Origin: Stenotrophomonas maltophilia D457
GTDB lineage: Bacteria > Pseudomonadota > Gammaproteobacteria > Xanthomonadales > Xanthomonadaceae
Assembly: GCF_000284595.1 (NCBI RefSeq)
Contig: NC_017671.1
Span: 4,435,001 to 4,499,000 of the forward strand
DNA: 64,000 bases
Direction of reading: 5' to 3'
Below, one piece after another: positions 23,514-32,552 of the stretch. The notes below the pieces were generated by a model, which worked only from the letters and a program-made list of their open reading frames with translations, did not search any database and was not told where the DNA came from. A program made the translations under genes and the position numbers. The first letter of the stretch is position 1; each line of letters starts with the position of its first letter.

Positions 23514-25028
23514 ATGACACCACTGACGCTGGCCGCTGTGGCCGCCACAAGCAACAACGGCGGTCACCTGTCCGAACCGACCGATGGTTATGGACAGGCT
23601 CCCGCCGTTGGAAGCAACGATACGCCCCGACATGCTCCGTACATGCCGCGACCGGATGTCGCAGCCCGCGAATGGGTGCAGGACGTGCTCGCGCACAACG
23701 GGCCGATCTACCTGCGCATCGTCAATTCGCTGGAGCGCACGGTGCGTCGCGGTGGGCTTGCACCAGGACAACGCCTGCCCTCGCAGCGTGCGTTGGCGCA
23801 GCAGCTCGGCGTCGACCTGACCACGGTAACGCGGGCGTTCGACGAAGCGCGCAAGCGCGGCCTGATCGAGGCGCGCGGGCCACAAGGCAGTTTCATCGCA
23901 CCACCCAAGGCCGGCTTCGACCAGGTGGTGGACCTGAGCATGAACGTGCCGCCGGTGCCCGATGCCGATGCGCTGGCCGAAACCCTGCGCCGCGGTGCCG
24001 CCGCCGTGCTTGCGCGCAGCAACGCGCCGAACCTGATGACCTACCACCTGGGCGGCGGCAATCCCACCGACCGCCACGCGGCAGCGCGCTGGCTGCAACC
24101 GATGCTGGGCGCGGTGGAGGATGCCAGCCTGTTGCTGACCGAAGGCGCGCAGGTGGCGCTTGCCGCGATCCTGGTCAGCCAGGGCCGCGACGATGATGCG
24201 ATCCTCTGCGATGCGCTGGTCTATCCGGGCCTGCTGCAGGCCGCCGCCGCACTGGGCCGGCGGCTGCTGCCGGTGGACAGCGACGAACACGGCATGTGCC
24301 CCGATGCGCTGGCCCGGCTGGCACGCGAAAGCGGCGCGCGGTTGGTCTATCTCAACCCCACCTGCCAGAACCCGACCGCGCTGAGCCTGCCGCTGCAGCG
24401 GCGCGAAGCGCTGGCGCGTGTTCTGGAGAGGGAAGGCCTGCTGGCGATCGAAGACGATCCTTACTGGCACCTCGCCGAGGATGCACAGACACCGCTGGCG
24501 GCGCTGGCACCGCGCCATGTGTTCTACGTGGCGACGCTGTCGAAGGTGATCAGCCCCGGCCTGCGCACTGCGTTCGTGCAGTGCCCAAGCGCTGCGCACG
24601 CCGAGGCGATGGCTTCGGCCTTGCGCGCCACCCGGTTGATGGGGCATCCGCTGGTGGCGGCGCTGGCCAGCCAGCTGCTGCTGGATGGTTCGGCGCAATC
24701 GCTGCTGGCGCAGGTGCGCAGCGAAGCGCACGAGCGCATGCGCATGGCGCGCTACCTGCTGGCGCCTTCGCTGCTGCTGCGCGCCGAAGGCCTGCATGCC
24801 TGGTGCCGGGTACCAGCGCCATGGACTGACGCCACCCTGGTGCGTACCGCACAGCTGCAGGGGCTGGCGATCGCGCCCTCATCGGCGTTCTGCCCGCCGG
24901 GGGTGCAGCATCAGAACGGCGTGCGGCTGTCGCTGGGGCTGGCGGCCGATCGCCGGCAGCTGGAAAGTGCGCTGCAACGGATTGACCGGTTGTTGTTGTC
25001 GGACGCGTTGCCGGCGATCGAGCGGTAG
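23514..25028 (+). CDS. Second MocR-type regulator (GntR wHTH plus aminotransferase domain)
   Basis: ATG 23514 follows GAGGAC nine bases after the preceding stop, so it belongs to the operon starting at 22645. The 504-residue protein has about 45 extra N-terminal residues, then a GntR wHTH (GPIYLRIVNSLERTVRRGG to DLTTVTRAFDEARKRGLIEA) and an aminotransferase-like domain with DDPYW and Lys344 in VATLSKVISPGLRT. It is clearly paralogous to the regulator at 21156, sharing DLTTVTRAF and VDLSMN(I/V)PP. Two related MocR proteins around two thiol-type membrane genes is an uncommon arrangement. Ligand and targets are unknown. Confidence 0.88.
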   Translation: MTPLTLAAVAATSNNGGHLSEPTDGYGQAPAVGSNDTPRHAPYMPRPDVAAREWVQDVLAHNGPIYLRIVNSLERTVRRGGLAPGQRLPSQRALAQQLGVDLTTVTRAFDEARKRGLIEARGPQGSFIAPPKAGFDQVVDLSMNVPPVPDADALAETLRRGAAAVLARSNAPNLMTYHLGGGNPTDRHAAARWLQPMLGAVEDASLLLTEGAQVALAAILVSQGRDDDAILCDALVYPGLLQAAAALGRRLLPVDSDEHGMCPDALARLARESGARLVYLNPTCQNPTALSLPLQRREALARVLEREGLLAIEDDPYWHLAEDAQTPLAALAPRHVFYVATLSKVISPGLRTAFVQCPSAAHAEAMASALRATRLMGHPLVAALASQLLLDGSAQSLLAQVRSEAHERMRMARYLLAPSLLLRAEGLHAWCRVPAPWTDATLVRTAQLQGLAIAPSSAFCPPGVQHQNGVRLSLGLAADRRQLESALQRIDRLLLSDALPAIER

Positions 25029-25042
25029 CCCTGGAATGGGAT

Positions 25043-25382
25043 GTGCCGACCAACGGTCGGCACCCACCCGACCGGTAGTGCCGGCCGCTGGCCGGCGGAA
25101 GATTCCTCAGCACGGTTGGAATGTGCCGACCAACGGTCGGCACCCACCCGACCGATAGTGCCGGCCGCTGGCCGGCGGAAGATTCCTCAGCACGGTTGGA
25201 ATGTGCCAACCAACAGTTGGCACCCACCCGACCGGTAGTGCCGGCCGCTGGCCGGCGGAAGATTCCTCAGCACGGTTGGAATGTGCCAACCAAGGTTGGC
25301 ACCCACCCGATCGGTAGCGCCGGCCGCTGGCCGGCGGAAGATTCCCCGGCACGGTTGGAATGTGCCAACCAAGGTTGGCACC
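25043..25382. repeat. Tandem array of an 80-bp REP doublet, five copies
   Basis: GTGCCGACCAACGGTCGGCA or its variant GTGCCAACCAAGGTTGGCA begins at 25043, 25123, 25203, 25283 and 25362, so the period is 80 (79 once). Each unit also holds a GTAGTGCCGGCCGCTGGCCGGC hairpin (GTAGCGCCGG in the fourth unit) and the spacer AGATTCCTCAGCACGGTTGGA. The palindrome arms vary together, stem-preserving, between copies. It lies between convergent genes. Confidence 0.88.
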
Positions 25383-25395
25383 CACCAAAGCAGGG

Positions 25396-26697
25396 TCAGG
25401 CCAAGGCGGAGAGGGCCTTCACCAGCGCATCCATCTGCTGCGGCCGGGTGAACACCGACGGCGTCACCCGCACGCAGGCGCCGGAGTCCAAGCCGTCGCG
25501 ATGGGTGGTGAACACGCGATGCTCATCCAACAGGCGCTTCTGCAGCGCGATGTTGTCAGCCACGCTGGTGCGCCCGCTCAGGCGGAAGCTGGCCAATGCA
25601 CTCGCCAACGCCGGATCCGGCGAAGACAGCACTTCGATGTGCGCCATCTGCCGCGCCGGCAGCGTCCAGCGCTCGCGCAGGTAACGCAGGCGCGCCTGCT
25701 TGTTGTCCGCACCGATGCGCTGGTGCAGGGCAATCGCCTCCGGAAGTGCCAGGTAAGCGGCGAAGTTGACCGTGCCGGTGTGTACGCGGCTGCCCACGCG
25801 GCCGTCGTCGGTCTCGCCCATGTACGGGTCGAGGTCCGCAACGCGGCCCCTGCGCACGTACATCGCGCCGACACCGACCGGTGCGCCGATCCACTTGTGC
25901 AGGTTGATGCCGACGAAATCGGCCTTGAGCTGCGGCACCGCGTAGTCGATCTGGCCGAACCCGTGCGCCGCATCGACGATCACGTCGATACCGCGTGCGC
26001 GTGCACGCTCGGCGATCTCGGCCACCGGCAGCACCAGCCCATGGCGATGGCTGACCTGGGTCAGCAGCACCAGCTTCAGGCGTGGCAGCCGCGCGAACGC
26101 GGCCTCGTAGGCCTGCAGGATCTGCGCATGGTCGGGCACCACCGGCAGCGCGATGCGCTCGACCTGCACGCCACGGCGCTGCTGCAGCCAACGCATCGCA
26201 CCGATCATGCTGTCGTAGTCGATGTCGGCGTACAGCACCTGGTCGCCGGGCCGCAGGCGGTTGTAGCCACCGATCAGCGCCAGCATCGCTTCGGTGGCGC
26301 CACGGGTCAGTGCGATCTCGTCGGCGCCCACGCCCAGCAGTTCGGCCACCTGCCGCTGCACCGCCATGTACTGCGCCGGGAACTCATGACGGCCGTACCA
26401 GGCGTTGCCACGGTTCACCTCGGCGGTGTGGCGCTGGTAGCTGGCCAGCGTCTCGCGGCCCATCGCGCCCCAGTAGCCGTTCTCCAGGTGGTTCACTTCA
26501 TCGGTGATGTCGAAGTGGCTGGCCACGGCGGCCCAGTAGCCTTCATCGCGGGCCAGCGCGTCCGGCGCTACGGTCGTTGCGGGAATCTGCATGGGCGCAG
26601 CGTAACCCGCGGCAGCCATGGCGGGCAGTGAAGACAGCGCAGCTGCAGCCGGCAACAGTGCACCGGCACGCAACAGGACGCGGCGGTTGCGGTCCAT
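25396..26697 (-). CDS. Exported class V aminotransferase-fold PLP enzyme (isopenicillin N epimerase-like)
   Basis: The 433-residue protein begins RNRRVLLRAGALLPAAAAL, a likely Tat signal (RR followed by a hydrophobic stretch and PAMAAA). The fold shows NGYWGAMG, TRGATEAM, VDAAHGFGQ with Asp242, and the PLP lysine Lys268 in NLHKWIG. Relatives include isopenicillin N epimerase, cysteine desulfurase-like enzymes and periplasmic PvdN of pyoverdine maturation. The ATG overlaps by one base the stop of the TonB receptor gene, so the receptor and enzyme are made together. That suggests the enzyme acts on the imported ligand or its peptide; the substrate is unknown. Confidence 0.85.
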   Translation of the reverse strand: MDRNRRVLLRAGALLPAAAALSSLPAMAAAGYAAPMQIPATTVAPDALARDEGYWAAVASHFDITDEVNHLENGYWGAMGRETLASYQRHTAEVNRGNAWYGRHEFPAQYMAVQRQVAELLGVGADEIALTRGATEAMLALIGGYNRLRPGDQVLYADIDYDSMIGAMRWLQQRRGVQVERIALPVVPDHAQILQAYEAAFARLPRLKLVLLTQVSHRHGLVLPVAEIAERARARGIDVIVDAAHGFGQIDYAVPQLKADFVGINLHKWIGAPVGVGAMYVRRGRVADLDPYMGETDDGRVGSRVHTGTVNFAAYLALPEAIALHQRIGADNKQARLRYLRERWTLPARQMAHIEVLSSPDPALASALASFRLSGRTSVADNIALQKRLLDEHRVFTTHRDGLDSGACVRVTPSVFTRPQQMDALVKALSALA

Positions 26698-29099
26698 CAG
26701 AAGCTCAGCCGGTACTGTGCGTACAGGTTGGCACCGTCGGTGTCGTACGGCGCGTTGCGCGAGTAGACCAGGCCGCGACTGGCCTGGAAGGTGGCTTCGT
26801 CCGGATAGCGGTCGAACACGTTGTCGGCACCCACGCGCAGGCTGTGATGTTCGTTGATGCGATAGCCGACGGCCAGGTCGAGGAAGCTCATCGCACCAAA
26901 GCGCTGGTAGATATCGCCCACCGCATTGCCGCTGGAATCGGTCCAGGCACCGTAGTAGCGCATGCGCGCCATCAGCGACCAGGCACCGATGTCCCAGCTG
27001 CCGGTCAGGCTGCCCTTGTGCTCGGGCAGGCGGTCTTCGAACAGCACGCGCTGGGTCTCGTTGGTTGCCACCGAGGTGCTGCCGTTGTCCACGCGGGTGC
27101 GGTTGTAGTTGTAGGCCAGGGTCAGCGTCATGCGGCCCGCGCCGAGGTCGCGCAGGTAGTTGCCGACCACGTCCACGCCGGTGGTGGTGGTGTCGAAGTC
27201 GTTGGTGAAGTAGTTCACCGAGGTATAGCCCAGCGGATTGGGCGTACCGGCCGGAATGGCGAAACTGGCCGACTGGCTGAAGCGGTCGGTGAGCTTGATC
27301 TGGTAGACATCCACCGAGCCGGACAGGCCCAGGTCGGTGCGCCAGGTCAGGCCCAGCGATGCGGTACGCGATTCTTCCGGCTTCAACGGCCTGGCACCGA
27401 GCAGCTGCGCCAGCGGATCGTTCGGCGACAGGCGGCCGCTGGTGAAGATCTGCAGCGTGCGCGTATCCAACCCCTGGGTGGTGCTGGTGGTGTTGAGCTG
27501 CGCCGGCGTCGGCGCGCGGAAGCCGGTGGACACGGTGCCGCGCAGGGCGACGTCCGGGGTGATCGCGAAGCGCGCCGACAGTTTGCCGTCCAGTGTGCTG
27601 CCGAAGCTGGAGAAGTCCTCATAGCGGCTGGCTGCACCGATGCTCCAGCGCTCGCCCAGCGGCACTTCCATGTCCACGTAGGCGGCCTTGCTGCGCTGGC
27701 TCCACTGCCCGGCCTGGCTGGCCGAGAAGCCCGGCGCGCCATTGGAGTTGGCCTCCAGGCCCGCGGCCGCGCCCGGACCCACCGCGTACGAGGCCGGATC
27801 ACCGGCGCGCACCTGGTAGGTTTCCTGGCGGAACTCGCCACCGAAGGCGACGTTGATCGGCTTGGACAGCGCAGCCACGTCCCATTCGTAGTTGAAGTCG
27901 GCGTTGGCGTTCTTCTCGGTCTGGGTCAGGCGGCCGAGATCGAAGTCGGTCGGGCTGGCCGGGCCGAGCGAGGCGTTGATCGAGTTCTTCAGGCGATAGT
28001 CGATGGCGTTGCGGCCATACGAGGCGCTGACATCCCAGCGCAGCTTCGGCGTGATCTCGCCGCGCAGGCCACCGACCAGCTGCAGGTCGTTCTGCACGTT
28101 GCCGTACTGCGGGCTGAAGCCGACCGGATACAGCGAGCGCAGGTTCCAGCCCGGGAAGATGGCGGTGGTGCGGTACGCGCCGGTGGTGGTGTCCGGGTTG
28201 CGCCAGTTGAAATCGCTGACGCCATTGCTGTGGCTGTACAGGCCAAAGGCATAGAGCTCCAGCGTATCGCTGGCGTTGGCCTTTACGTTGAAGCCGACGC
28301 GGCGGCTTTCCAGTTCCGGCTGGCCCCAGCGCTGCACCGGGTTGGGCACCTCCAGCTCCGGATGCGCGGCCTGGTAGGCGATGGCATCGGGGCGCTGGCG
28401 GGTGCGCGAGGTGGCGTCGGAGGTGGACGATTCGGCGAACAGCACCAGGCTGCCATAGTCGCCCAGCGACCAGCCGGTGCGCGCACTGAAATCGCGCGAA
28501 GCGCCGTCGCCCTGCGCGTACTGCGAGTAGCCGGCGGTGATCTCGCTACCCGGCCCATCCTCCAGGATGATGTTGATGACGCCGGCGATGGCGTCCGAGC
28601 CGTACTGCGCCGACGCGCCATCACGCAGCACCTCGATGCGCTTGATCGCGCTGGTTGGAATCTGTGCCAGATCAGCGGCCTGTGCACCACGGTTGCCGAG
28701 CAGCGCGCTGCGGTGGAAGCGGCGACCGTTGACCAGCACCAGGGTCTGGTCCGGCGACAGGCCACGCAGCGTCGCCGGACGCACGAACACCTGGCCGTCC
28801 GCCATCGGCAGGCGCTGCACCACGAACGACGGCACCAGCTGGGCCAGCACGTCCTTCAGGTCGGTGGATTCGACGGACCTGATGTCTTCCTTGCTGAACA
28901 CATCCACCGGCGCCAGCGTTTCGAACTGGGTGCGGTTGGACGCGCGGGTACCGGTGACCAGCATCGCGTCGAGCTGGGTGGGCGCGGCGCGGCTGCCGCC
29001 GGCGGCATCGACCGCATCGGCCTCCGTTGCGATCGCGCCTCCTGCGCTGGCCATGGAAAGGGCAAGGAGGATGGAACGCGAAAGCTTCGAACGATGCAC
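26697..29099 (-). CDS. TonB-dependent outer membrane receptor coupled to the PLP enzyme
   Basis: GTG 29099 has GGAG eight bases upstream and gives 800 residues with a signal peptide (SKLSRSILLALSMASAGGAIA). A longer GTG start at 29144 is possible. The plug shows EDIRSVESTDLKDVLAQLVP, TLRGLSPDQTLVLVNGRR and KRIEVLRDGASAQYGSDAI; the barrel ends NLYAQYRLSF with a C-terminal Phe. It resembles the receptor subgroup common in Xanthomonads with a plug starting from a TGTRASNRT box. The ligand is unknown. Its stop and the start of the exported PLP enzyme share a base, so they form one operon. Confidence 0.9.
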   Translation of the reverse strand: MHRSKLSRSILLALSMASAGGAIATEADAVDAAGGSRAAPTQLDAMLVTGTRASNRTQFETLAPVDVFSKEDIRSVESTDLKDVLAQLVPSFVVQRLPMADGQVFVRPATLRGLSPDQTLVLVNGRRFHRSALLGNRGAQAADLAQIPTSAIKRIEVLRDGASAQYGSDAIAGVINIILEDGPGSEITAGYSQYAQGDGASRDFSARTGWSLGDYGSLVLFAESSTSDATSRTRQRPDAIAYQAAHPELEVPNPVQRWGQPELESRRVGFNVKANASDTLELYAFGLYSHSNGVSDFNWRNPDTTTGAYRTTAIFPGWNLRSLYPVGFSPQYGNVQNDLQLVGGLRGEITPKLRWDVSASYGRNAIDYRLKNSINASLGPASPTDFDLGRLTQTEKNANADFNYEWDVAALSKPINVAFGGEFRQETYQVRAGDPASYAVGPGAAAGLEANSNGAPGFSASQAGQWSQRSKAAYVDMEVPLGERWSIGAASRYEDFSSFGSTLDGKLSARFAITPDVALRGTVSTGFRAPTPAQLNTTSTTQGLDTRTLQIFTSGRLSPNDPLAQLLGARPLKPEESRTASLGLTWRTDLGLSGSVDVYQIKLTDRFSQSASFAIPAGTPNPLGYTSVNYFTNDFDTTTTGVDVVGNYLRDLGAGRMTLTLAYNYNRTRVDNGSTSVATNETQRVLFEDRLPEHKGSLTGSWDIGAWSLMARMRYYGAWTDSSGNAVGDIYQRFGAMSFLDLAVGYRINEHHSLRVGADNVFDRYPDEATFQASRGLVYSRNAPYDTDGANLYAQYRLSF

Positions 29100-29316
29100 G
29101 GCAGGGCTCCGGGAGGACGCGACAGGGCCAGCACCTGTGCGCACACAACAGGCCTGGACAAGGCGCGCAGTCTCGGCGCGATGTGTGAAGGAGGCATGAC
29201 GTCAGTACGACAGCTTGATGCGCCAACCAAGGTTGGCCCCTGCCAGGGCTCATCCGTAGATCCACGCCATGCATGGGTGGCAATGCAGACCCACGTCCCA
29301 TCCCCGCACACAGCGG

Positions 29317-29718
29317 CTAGCCGTTGGCGTCGTCGCCAAAGCCGAAACGGGCTGGCCGTGCCGTTCGCAGCGGAACGAACATCATGGCAGCGAACACCAC
29401 CAAGGCGGGGGTGGACATGATCCAGATGCCCCTGTTGCGAATCCCGATCCCCATGAAGTCGACCTGCAGATCGCCGATCCATTGCAGCTGCGTCAGTATC
29501 ATCACCAGCCCGCCGATAGTCGCGCACGGCAACCCACCGTGACCGGCCCCCAACAACGTCGGTGTCAGAAACCCGCCCAGCAACGCGAAGCCGACACGGT
29601 ACACCCAGGGATTGCCGCGCCACCGTGGTGCGCCGAACAACATCAGCAGCATCAGCGCCAGGGTCAACAGACTGGGAAGTACCCAGAGGGCAAGCAGCAT
29701 TTCGATCATCTCGATCAT
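29317..29718 (-). CDS. Unknown integral membrane protein, 133 residues
   Basis: ATG 29718 sits eight bases after GGAG. Four hydrophobic segments are visible: MLLALWVLPSLLTLALMLLMLFG, VYRVGFALLGGFLTPTLLG, ATIGGLVMILTQLQWIG and GIWIMSTPALVVFAAMMFV, with a basic C-terminus. I do not recognise a family. It is divergent from the AraC/GyrI regulator, whose start is 186 bases away, and could be its target. The convergent neighbourhood on the other side carries one degenerate REP hairpin near 29221-29240. Confidence 0.65.
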   Translation of the reverse strand: MIEMIEMLLALWVLPSLLTLALMLLMLFGAPRWRGNPWVYRVGFALLGGFLTPTLLGAGHGGLPCATIGGLVMILTQLQWIGDLQVDFMGIGIRNRGIWIMSTPALVVFAAMMFVPLRTARPARFGFGDDANG

Positions 29719-29904
29719 CGTCCGGGCTCCGCTGGCCTGGCATCCCCCGTCGTCGATCGCATCTCCCTGCCCCCCATCACGTCCATGAAGCGCGCATTGT
29801 TGCCGGTACGCAGGCAGACGCAAAGCCCCGGCAGCGCAAGAACTGCTAAACGCCGTGCCTGCCGATCCGCTACTGTGCCGGCATTGGATGCGGGGAACGG
29901 CAGG

Positions 29905-30732
29905 ATGAGCGCGGCAGGCAAGGCGTTGTGGTACATCGAAACCCATGCGGACCAGCCATTGGCGCTGGCCGACATCGCCGCTGCGGCCGGCCTGTCGCCG
30001 TTTCATCTGTCACGCCTGTTCCAGGCCCGCACCGGCACCTCGGTGGTGCGCTACCTGCGCGGGCGCCGCCTGACCGCTGCCGCGCAGCGGTTGGCCAACG
30101 GCGCGGGCGACATCCTGCAGGTGGCGCTGGGGGCCGGCTACACCACCCATGCTGCCTTTACCCGTGCCTTCAGCGAACAGTTCGGGCAGACACCGGAACG
30201 GGTACGCGAACAGGGCACCGATGGGCTGACGCTGGTGCAGGCGATCCGCCTGCACGAGGCCCCGTCAGCCTGCATTGAAGCCCCCCGGCTGCTCGATACG
30301 CCCGCGTTCCAGGTGGCAGGCGTCGGCATGCGGCATACCCGCGACAGCAGCGGCGCGATTCCGGGCCAATGGGCCCAGCTCAACCGCGAGTGGCCGACGC
30401 CGGCACCGGTCAGCTTCGGCGTGTGCTGCAACAGTGATGACGATGGTGGCTTCGACTACATTGCGGCACTACCGGCAAGCGCGGTGCCGAGCGTGCCTGC
30501 GCACTGGCGACGCGTGGACATCCCGGCGCGCCGCTACCTGGTGGCTTGGCACGGCGGACACATCTCGGCCATCCGCTCTACCTGGTTCTGGTTGCTGGAT
30601 CACTACCTGCCCGGCTCCGGCCTCAGCCTGGCCGATGCACCCGATCTGGAACGCTACGACCTGCGTTTCGATGAGCACAGCGGCAACGGCGGCGTGGAGA
30701 TCTGGCTGCCGGTGGAAGAACGTCCCCACTGA
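29905..30732 (+). CDS. AraC-family regulator with GyrI-like effector-binding domain
   Basis: ATG 29905 follows GGGAACGGCAGG and gives 275 residues. Two helix-turn-helix motifs occupy residues 1-105 (HADQPLALADIAAAAGLSPFHLSRLFQ and AGDILQVALGAGYTTHAAFTRAF). The C-terminal half (about 120-275) is a GyrI-like/AraC effector-binding domain (VAGVGMRHTRD, RYLVAWHGGHISAIRSTWFWL, YDLRFDEHSGNGGVEIWLPVE). The organisation matches the Rob/SbmC-type regulators that sense small lipophilic molecules. It is followed after 13 bases by an exported alpha/beta hydrolase, with AAGGAG before its start, so the two are probably one unit. Confidence 0.88.
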   Translation: MSAAGKALWYIETHADQPLALADIAAAAGLSPFHLSRLFQARTGTSVVRYLRGRRLTAAAQRLANGAGDILQVALGAGYTTHAAFTRAFSEQFGQTPERVREQGTDGLTLVQAIRLHEAPSACIEAPRLLDTPAFQVAGVGMRHTRDSSGAIPGQWAQLNREWPTPAPVSFGVCCNSDDDGGFDYIAALPASAVPSVPAHWRRVDIPARRYLVAWHGGHISAIRSTWFWLLDHYLPGSGLSLADAPDLERYDLRFDEHSGNGGVEIWLPVEERPH

Positions 30733-30745
30733 CAAGGAGTTGAAG

Positions 30746-31825
30746 ATGCGCATGACCGCTGCTGTGCTGGGAGGAATGCTGCTGGCGTTCGCGAGCGTCG
30801 GCGCCGCCCGCGAAAGCGGCGTCGCCGGCGAGCGCCACGGCACGACGACGCTGGCCAGCGCCGCCGTGCGCGACGCAGGGCACCGCGACGCGCTGCGCTA
30901 CACGGCCTGGTATCCGGCACAGGCCGGCAGCCGCGAAAACGCGCTGACCATCGGTCCTCCCGACGCGCCGCTGTTCGACGCCGGCCGGTCGGCCAAGGAT
31001 GCGCCGGTCGCGGGTGATCGCCTGCCGACCCTGCTGCTCTCGCATGGCAACGGCGGCAGCGCGCGCATGATGGGTTGGCTGGGCACGGCGCTGGCGCGGG
31101 CCGGGTATCTGGTGATTGCGGTGGATCATCCAGGCAACAACGGCGTTGACACCATGACCCTGCCCGGCAGCCTTCTGACCTGGTTGCGCGCCGATGACCT
31201 GCGTGCCGCACTGGCGGCCGTGCAAGCTGATCCGGTGCTGGGCCCGCATGTCGATCCTGAGCGCCTGGGGGTCGCCGGCTTCTCGGCCGGTGGCTACACC
31301 GCGCTGCTGGCAGCCGGTGCGCGACCGGACCTGCAGCGATTGCGGGACTTCTGCACCGCACATCCGGATGACGGCGTCTGCCGGCCCCAACAGGAGGCGG
31401 CAACGCACACGATGGAGGCGCGCGTTGCCGCTGCGGCGTCGCCCGAACTGTCGCCATGGATGTCCCACGCCAACGACGCACGCGCCATTCCCGGCGTGCG
31501 CGCGGTGTTCCTGCTGGCGCCGGCAATCGTGCAGGCCTTTGCGCCCGAGCAGCTCTCCTCGCTGAAACAGCCGGTGTCGATCGTGCTGGGCCAGGCGGAC
31601 ACGGTCGCGCCACCACAGACCAATGGCGAGGCTGCGCGTGCGGTGATTGCGGGCGCTGCACTGCAGGTGCTGCCCGGTGTCGGCCATTACGATTTCCTCG
31701 CCGCATGCACCCCGGCCGGACAACAGCGGCTGCAGGACCTGTGCAGCACATCGGTGCCGAAGGCGCAGACCCACGCGCAGGCAGCGGACGCGGCAATACG
31801 GTTCTTCAACCATTCGCTGCGCTAG
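30746..31825 (+). CDS. Exported alpha/beta hydrolase (dienelactone hydrolase/PAF acetylhydrolase-like)
   Basis: ATG 30746 lies six bases after AAGGAG. The 359-residue protein has a signal peptide ending near residue 22 (ASVGAA). The hydrolase fold shows the oxyanion loop LLSHGNGGS, nucleophile Ser in GFSAGGYTA, acid Asp in LGQADTVAP and His in GVGHYDF. Two cysteine pairs are possible (DFCTAHPDDGVCRP; AACTPAGQQRLQDLC). The substrate is not identifiable. It follows the AraC/GyrI regulator directly. A GCCGGGCATCGCCCGGC hairpin after its stop (about 31829-31853) may terminate transcription. Confidence 0.85.
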   Translation: MRMTAAVLGGMLLAFASVGAARESGVAGERHGTTTLASAAVRDAGHRDALRYTAWYPAQAGSRENALTIGPPDAPLFDAGRSAKDAPVAGDRLPTLLLSHGNGGSARMMGWLGTALARAGYLVIAVDHPGNNGVDTMTLPGSLLTWLRADDLRAALAAVQADPVLGPHVDPERLGVAGFSAGGYTALLAAGARPDLQRLRDFCTAHPDDGVCRPQQEAATHTMEARVAAAASPELSPWMSHANDARAIPGVRAVFLLAPAIVQAFAPEQLSSLKQPVSIVLGQADTVAPPQTNGEAARAVIAGAALQVLPGVGHYDFLAACTPAGQQRLQDLCSTSVPKAQTHAQAADAAIRFFNHSLR

Positions 31826-31855
31826 TGGCCGCCGGGCATCGCCCGGCGCTACAGT
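31826..31855. repeat. REP-like hairpin
   Basis: GCCGGGCATCGCCCGGC-type hairpin ending in GCTAC, directly after the hydrolase stop and 25 bases before the VOC-protein start. It probably separates the two transcripts. Confidence 0.6.
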
Positions 31856-31879
31856 GGGCGCGTCCACGGAGAATCGATC

Positions 31880-32551
31880 ATGCGCCTGCTGCACCTCACT
31901 CTGCCGGTATCCGACGTCGCTTCCGTGGCCACATATTTCCACGATGTGCTGCAGCAGCGCGTGGTCGGCAACCATGTGCACGTCGGCTGGAGCACCCTCG
32001 AACTTCAGCCTGCGGCGGGACGTCCGGTGGGTGGCGTGCATCTGGCCTTCAACGTGCCGGACAACCGCTTCAGCGAGGCAATGACGTGGTTGCGTGAGCG
32101 CACGCCGCTGCAGCGCAATCCGGCGGGGCTGGACTACTTCGCGCTGGAGAGCAGCTGGCAGTCGCAGTCGGTGTACTTCACCGGCCCGGACGGCCTGATC
32201 CTTGAACTGATCGGCCGCCGCCGCCTGCCGGCCAGCGCTCGCGAAGGCGTGTTCCATGGCAGCGAGCTGACCTGCCTGAGCGAAGTCGGCCTGCCCAGCC
32301 GCGATGTCGAGGCCGTACGCGAACTGTCCAACCAACGTTTCGGCCTGCAGCCGATCAGCCCGGCTTCGCCGCAGTTCGCACCGATGGGCGACGACGAGGG
32401 CCTGTTGATCGTGGTCGCGGCCGATCGACGGTGGTTTCCCGAGCAGAAGGACCTGCCCAATGCGCAGGGGCTGTTGCTGCAGGTCGGCGACGTGGCTGGC
32501 CCCGGTGTCGTGGAGGACGTTGTGCTCGGCTGGCGGGTACAGGCAGCCTGA
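31880..32551 (+). CDS. VOC-superfamily (glyoxalase-like) protein
   Basis: The 223-residue protein carries two VOC modules. The first (about 1-112) has MRLLHLTLPVSDVASVATYFHDVL at its start and YFTGPDGLILELIGR at its end. The second (about 120-223) has CLSEVGLPSRDVEAVRELSNQRFGL. Vicinal oxygen chelate proteins include dioxygenases, glyoxalases and resistance proteins, and usually bind one divalent metal; the likely ligands here are His5 and Glu in LILELIG. Function is not predictable. It converges with the TPM-domain gene, with one base between the stops. Confidence 0.82.
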   Translation: MRLLHLTLPVSDVASVATYFHDVLQQRVVGNHVHVGWSTLELQPAAGRPVGGVHLAFNVPDNRFSEAMTWLRERTPLQRNPAGLDYFALESSWQSQSVYFTGPDGLILELIGRRRLPASAREGVFHGSELTCLSEVGLPSRDVEAVRELSNQRFGLQPISPASPQFAPMGDDEGLLIVVAADRRWFPEQKDLPNAQGLLLQVGDVAGPGVVEDVVLGWRVQAA

Positions 32552-32552
32552 A

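Noticed and set aside
25043..25382. Regular repeats looking like a CRISPR array
   Set aside because: The 80-bp unit is repeated almost in full, with no unique spacers, and consists of two REP hairpins. No cas genes are present.
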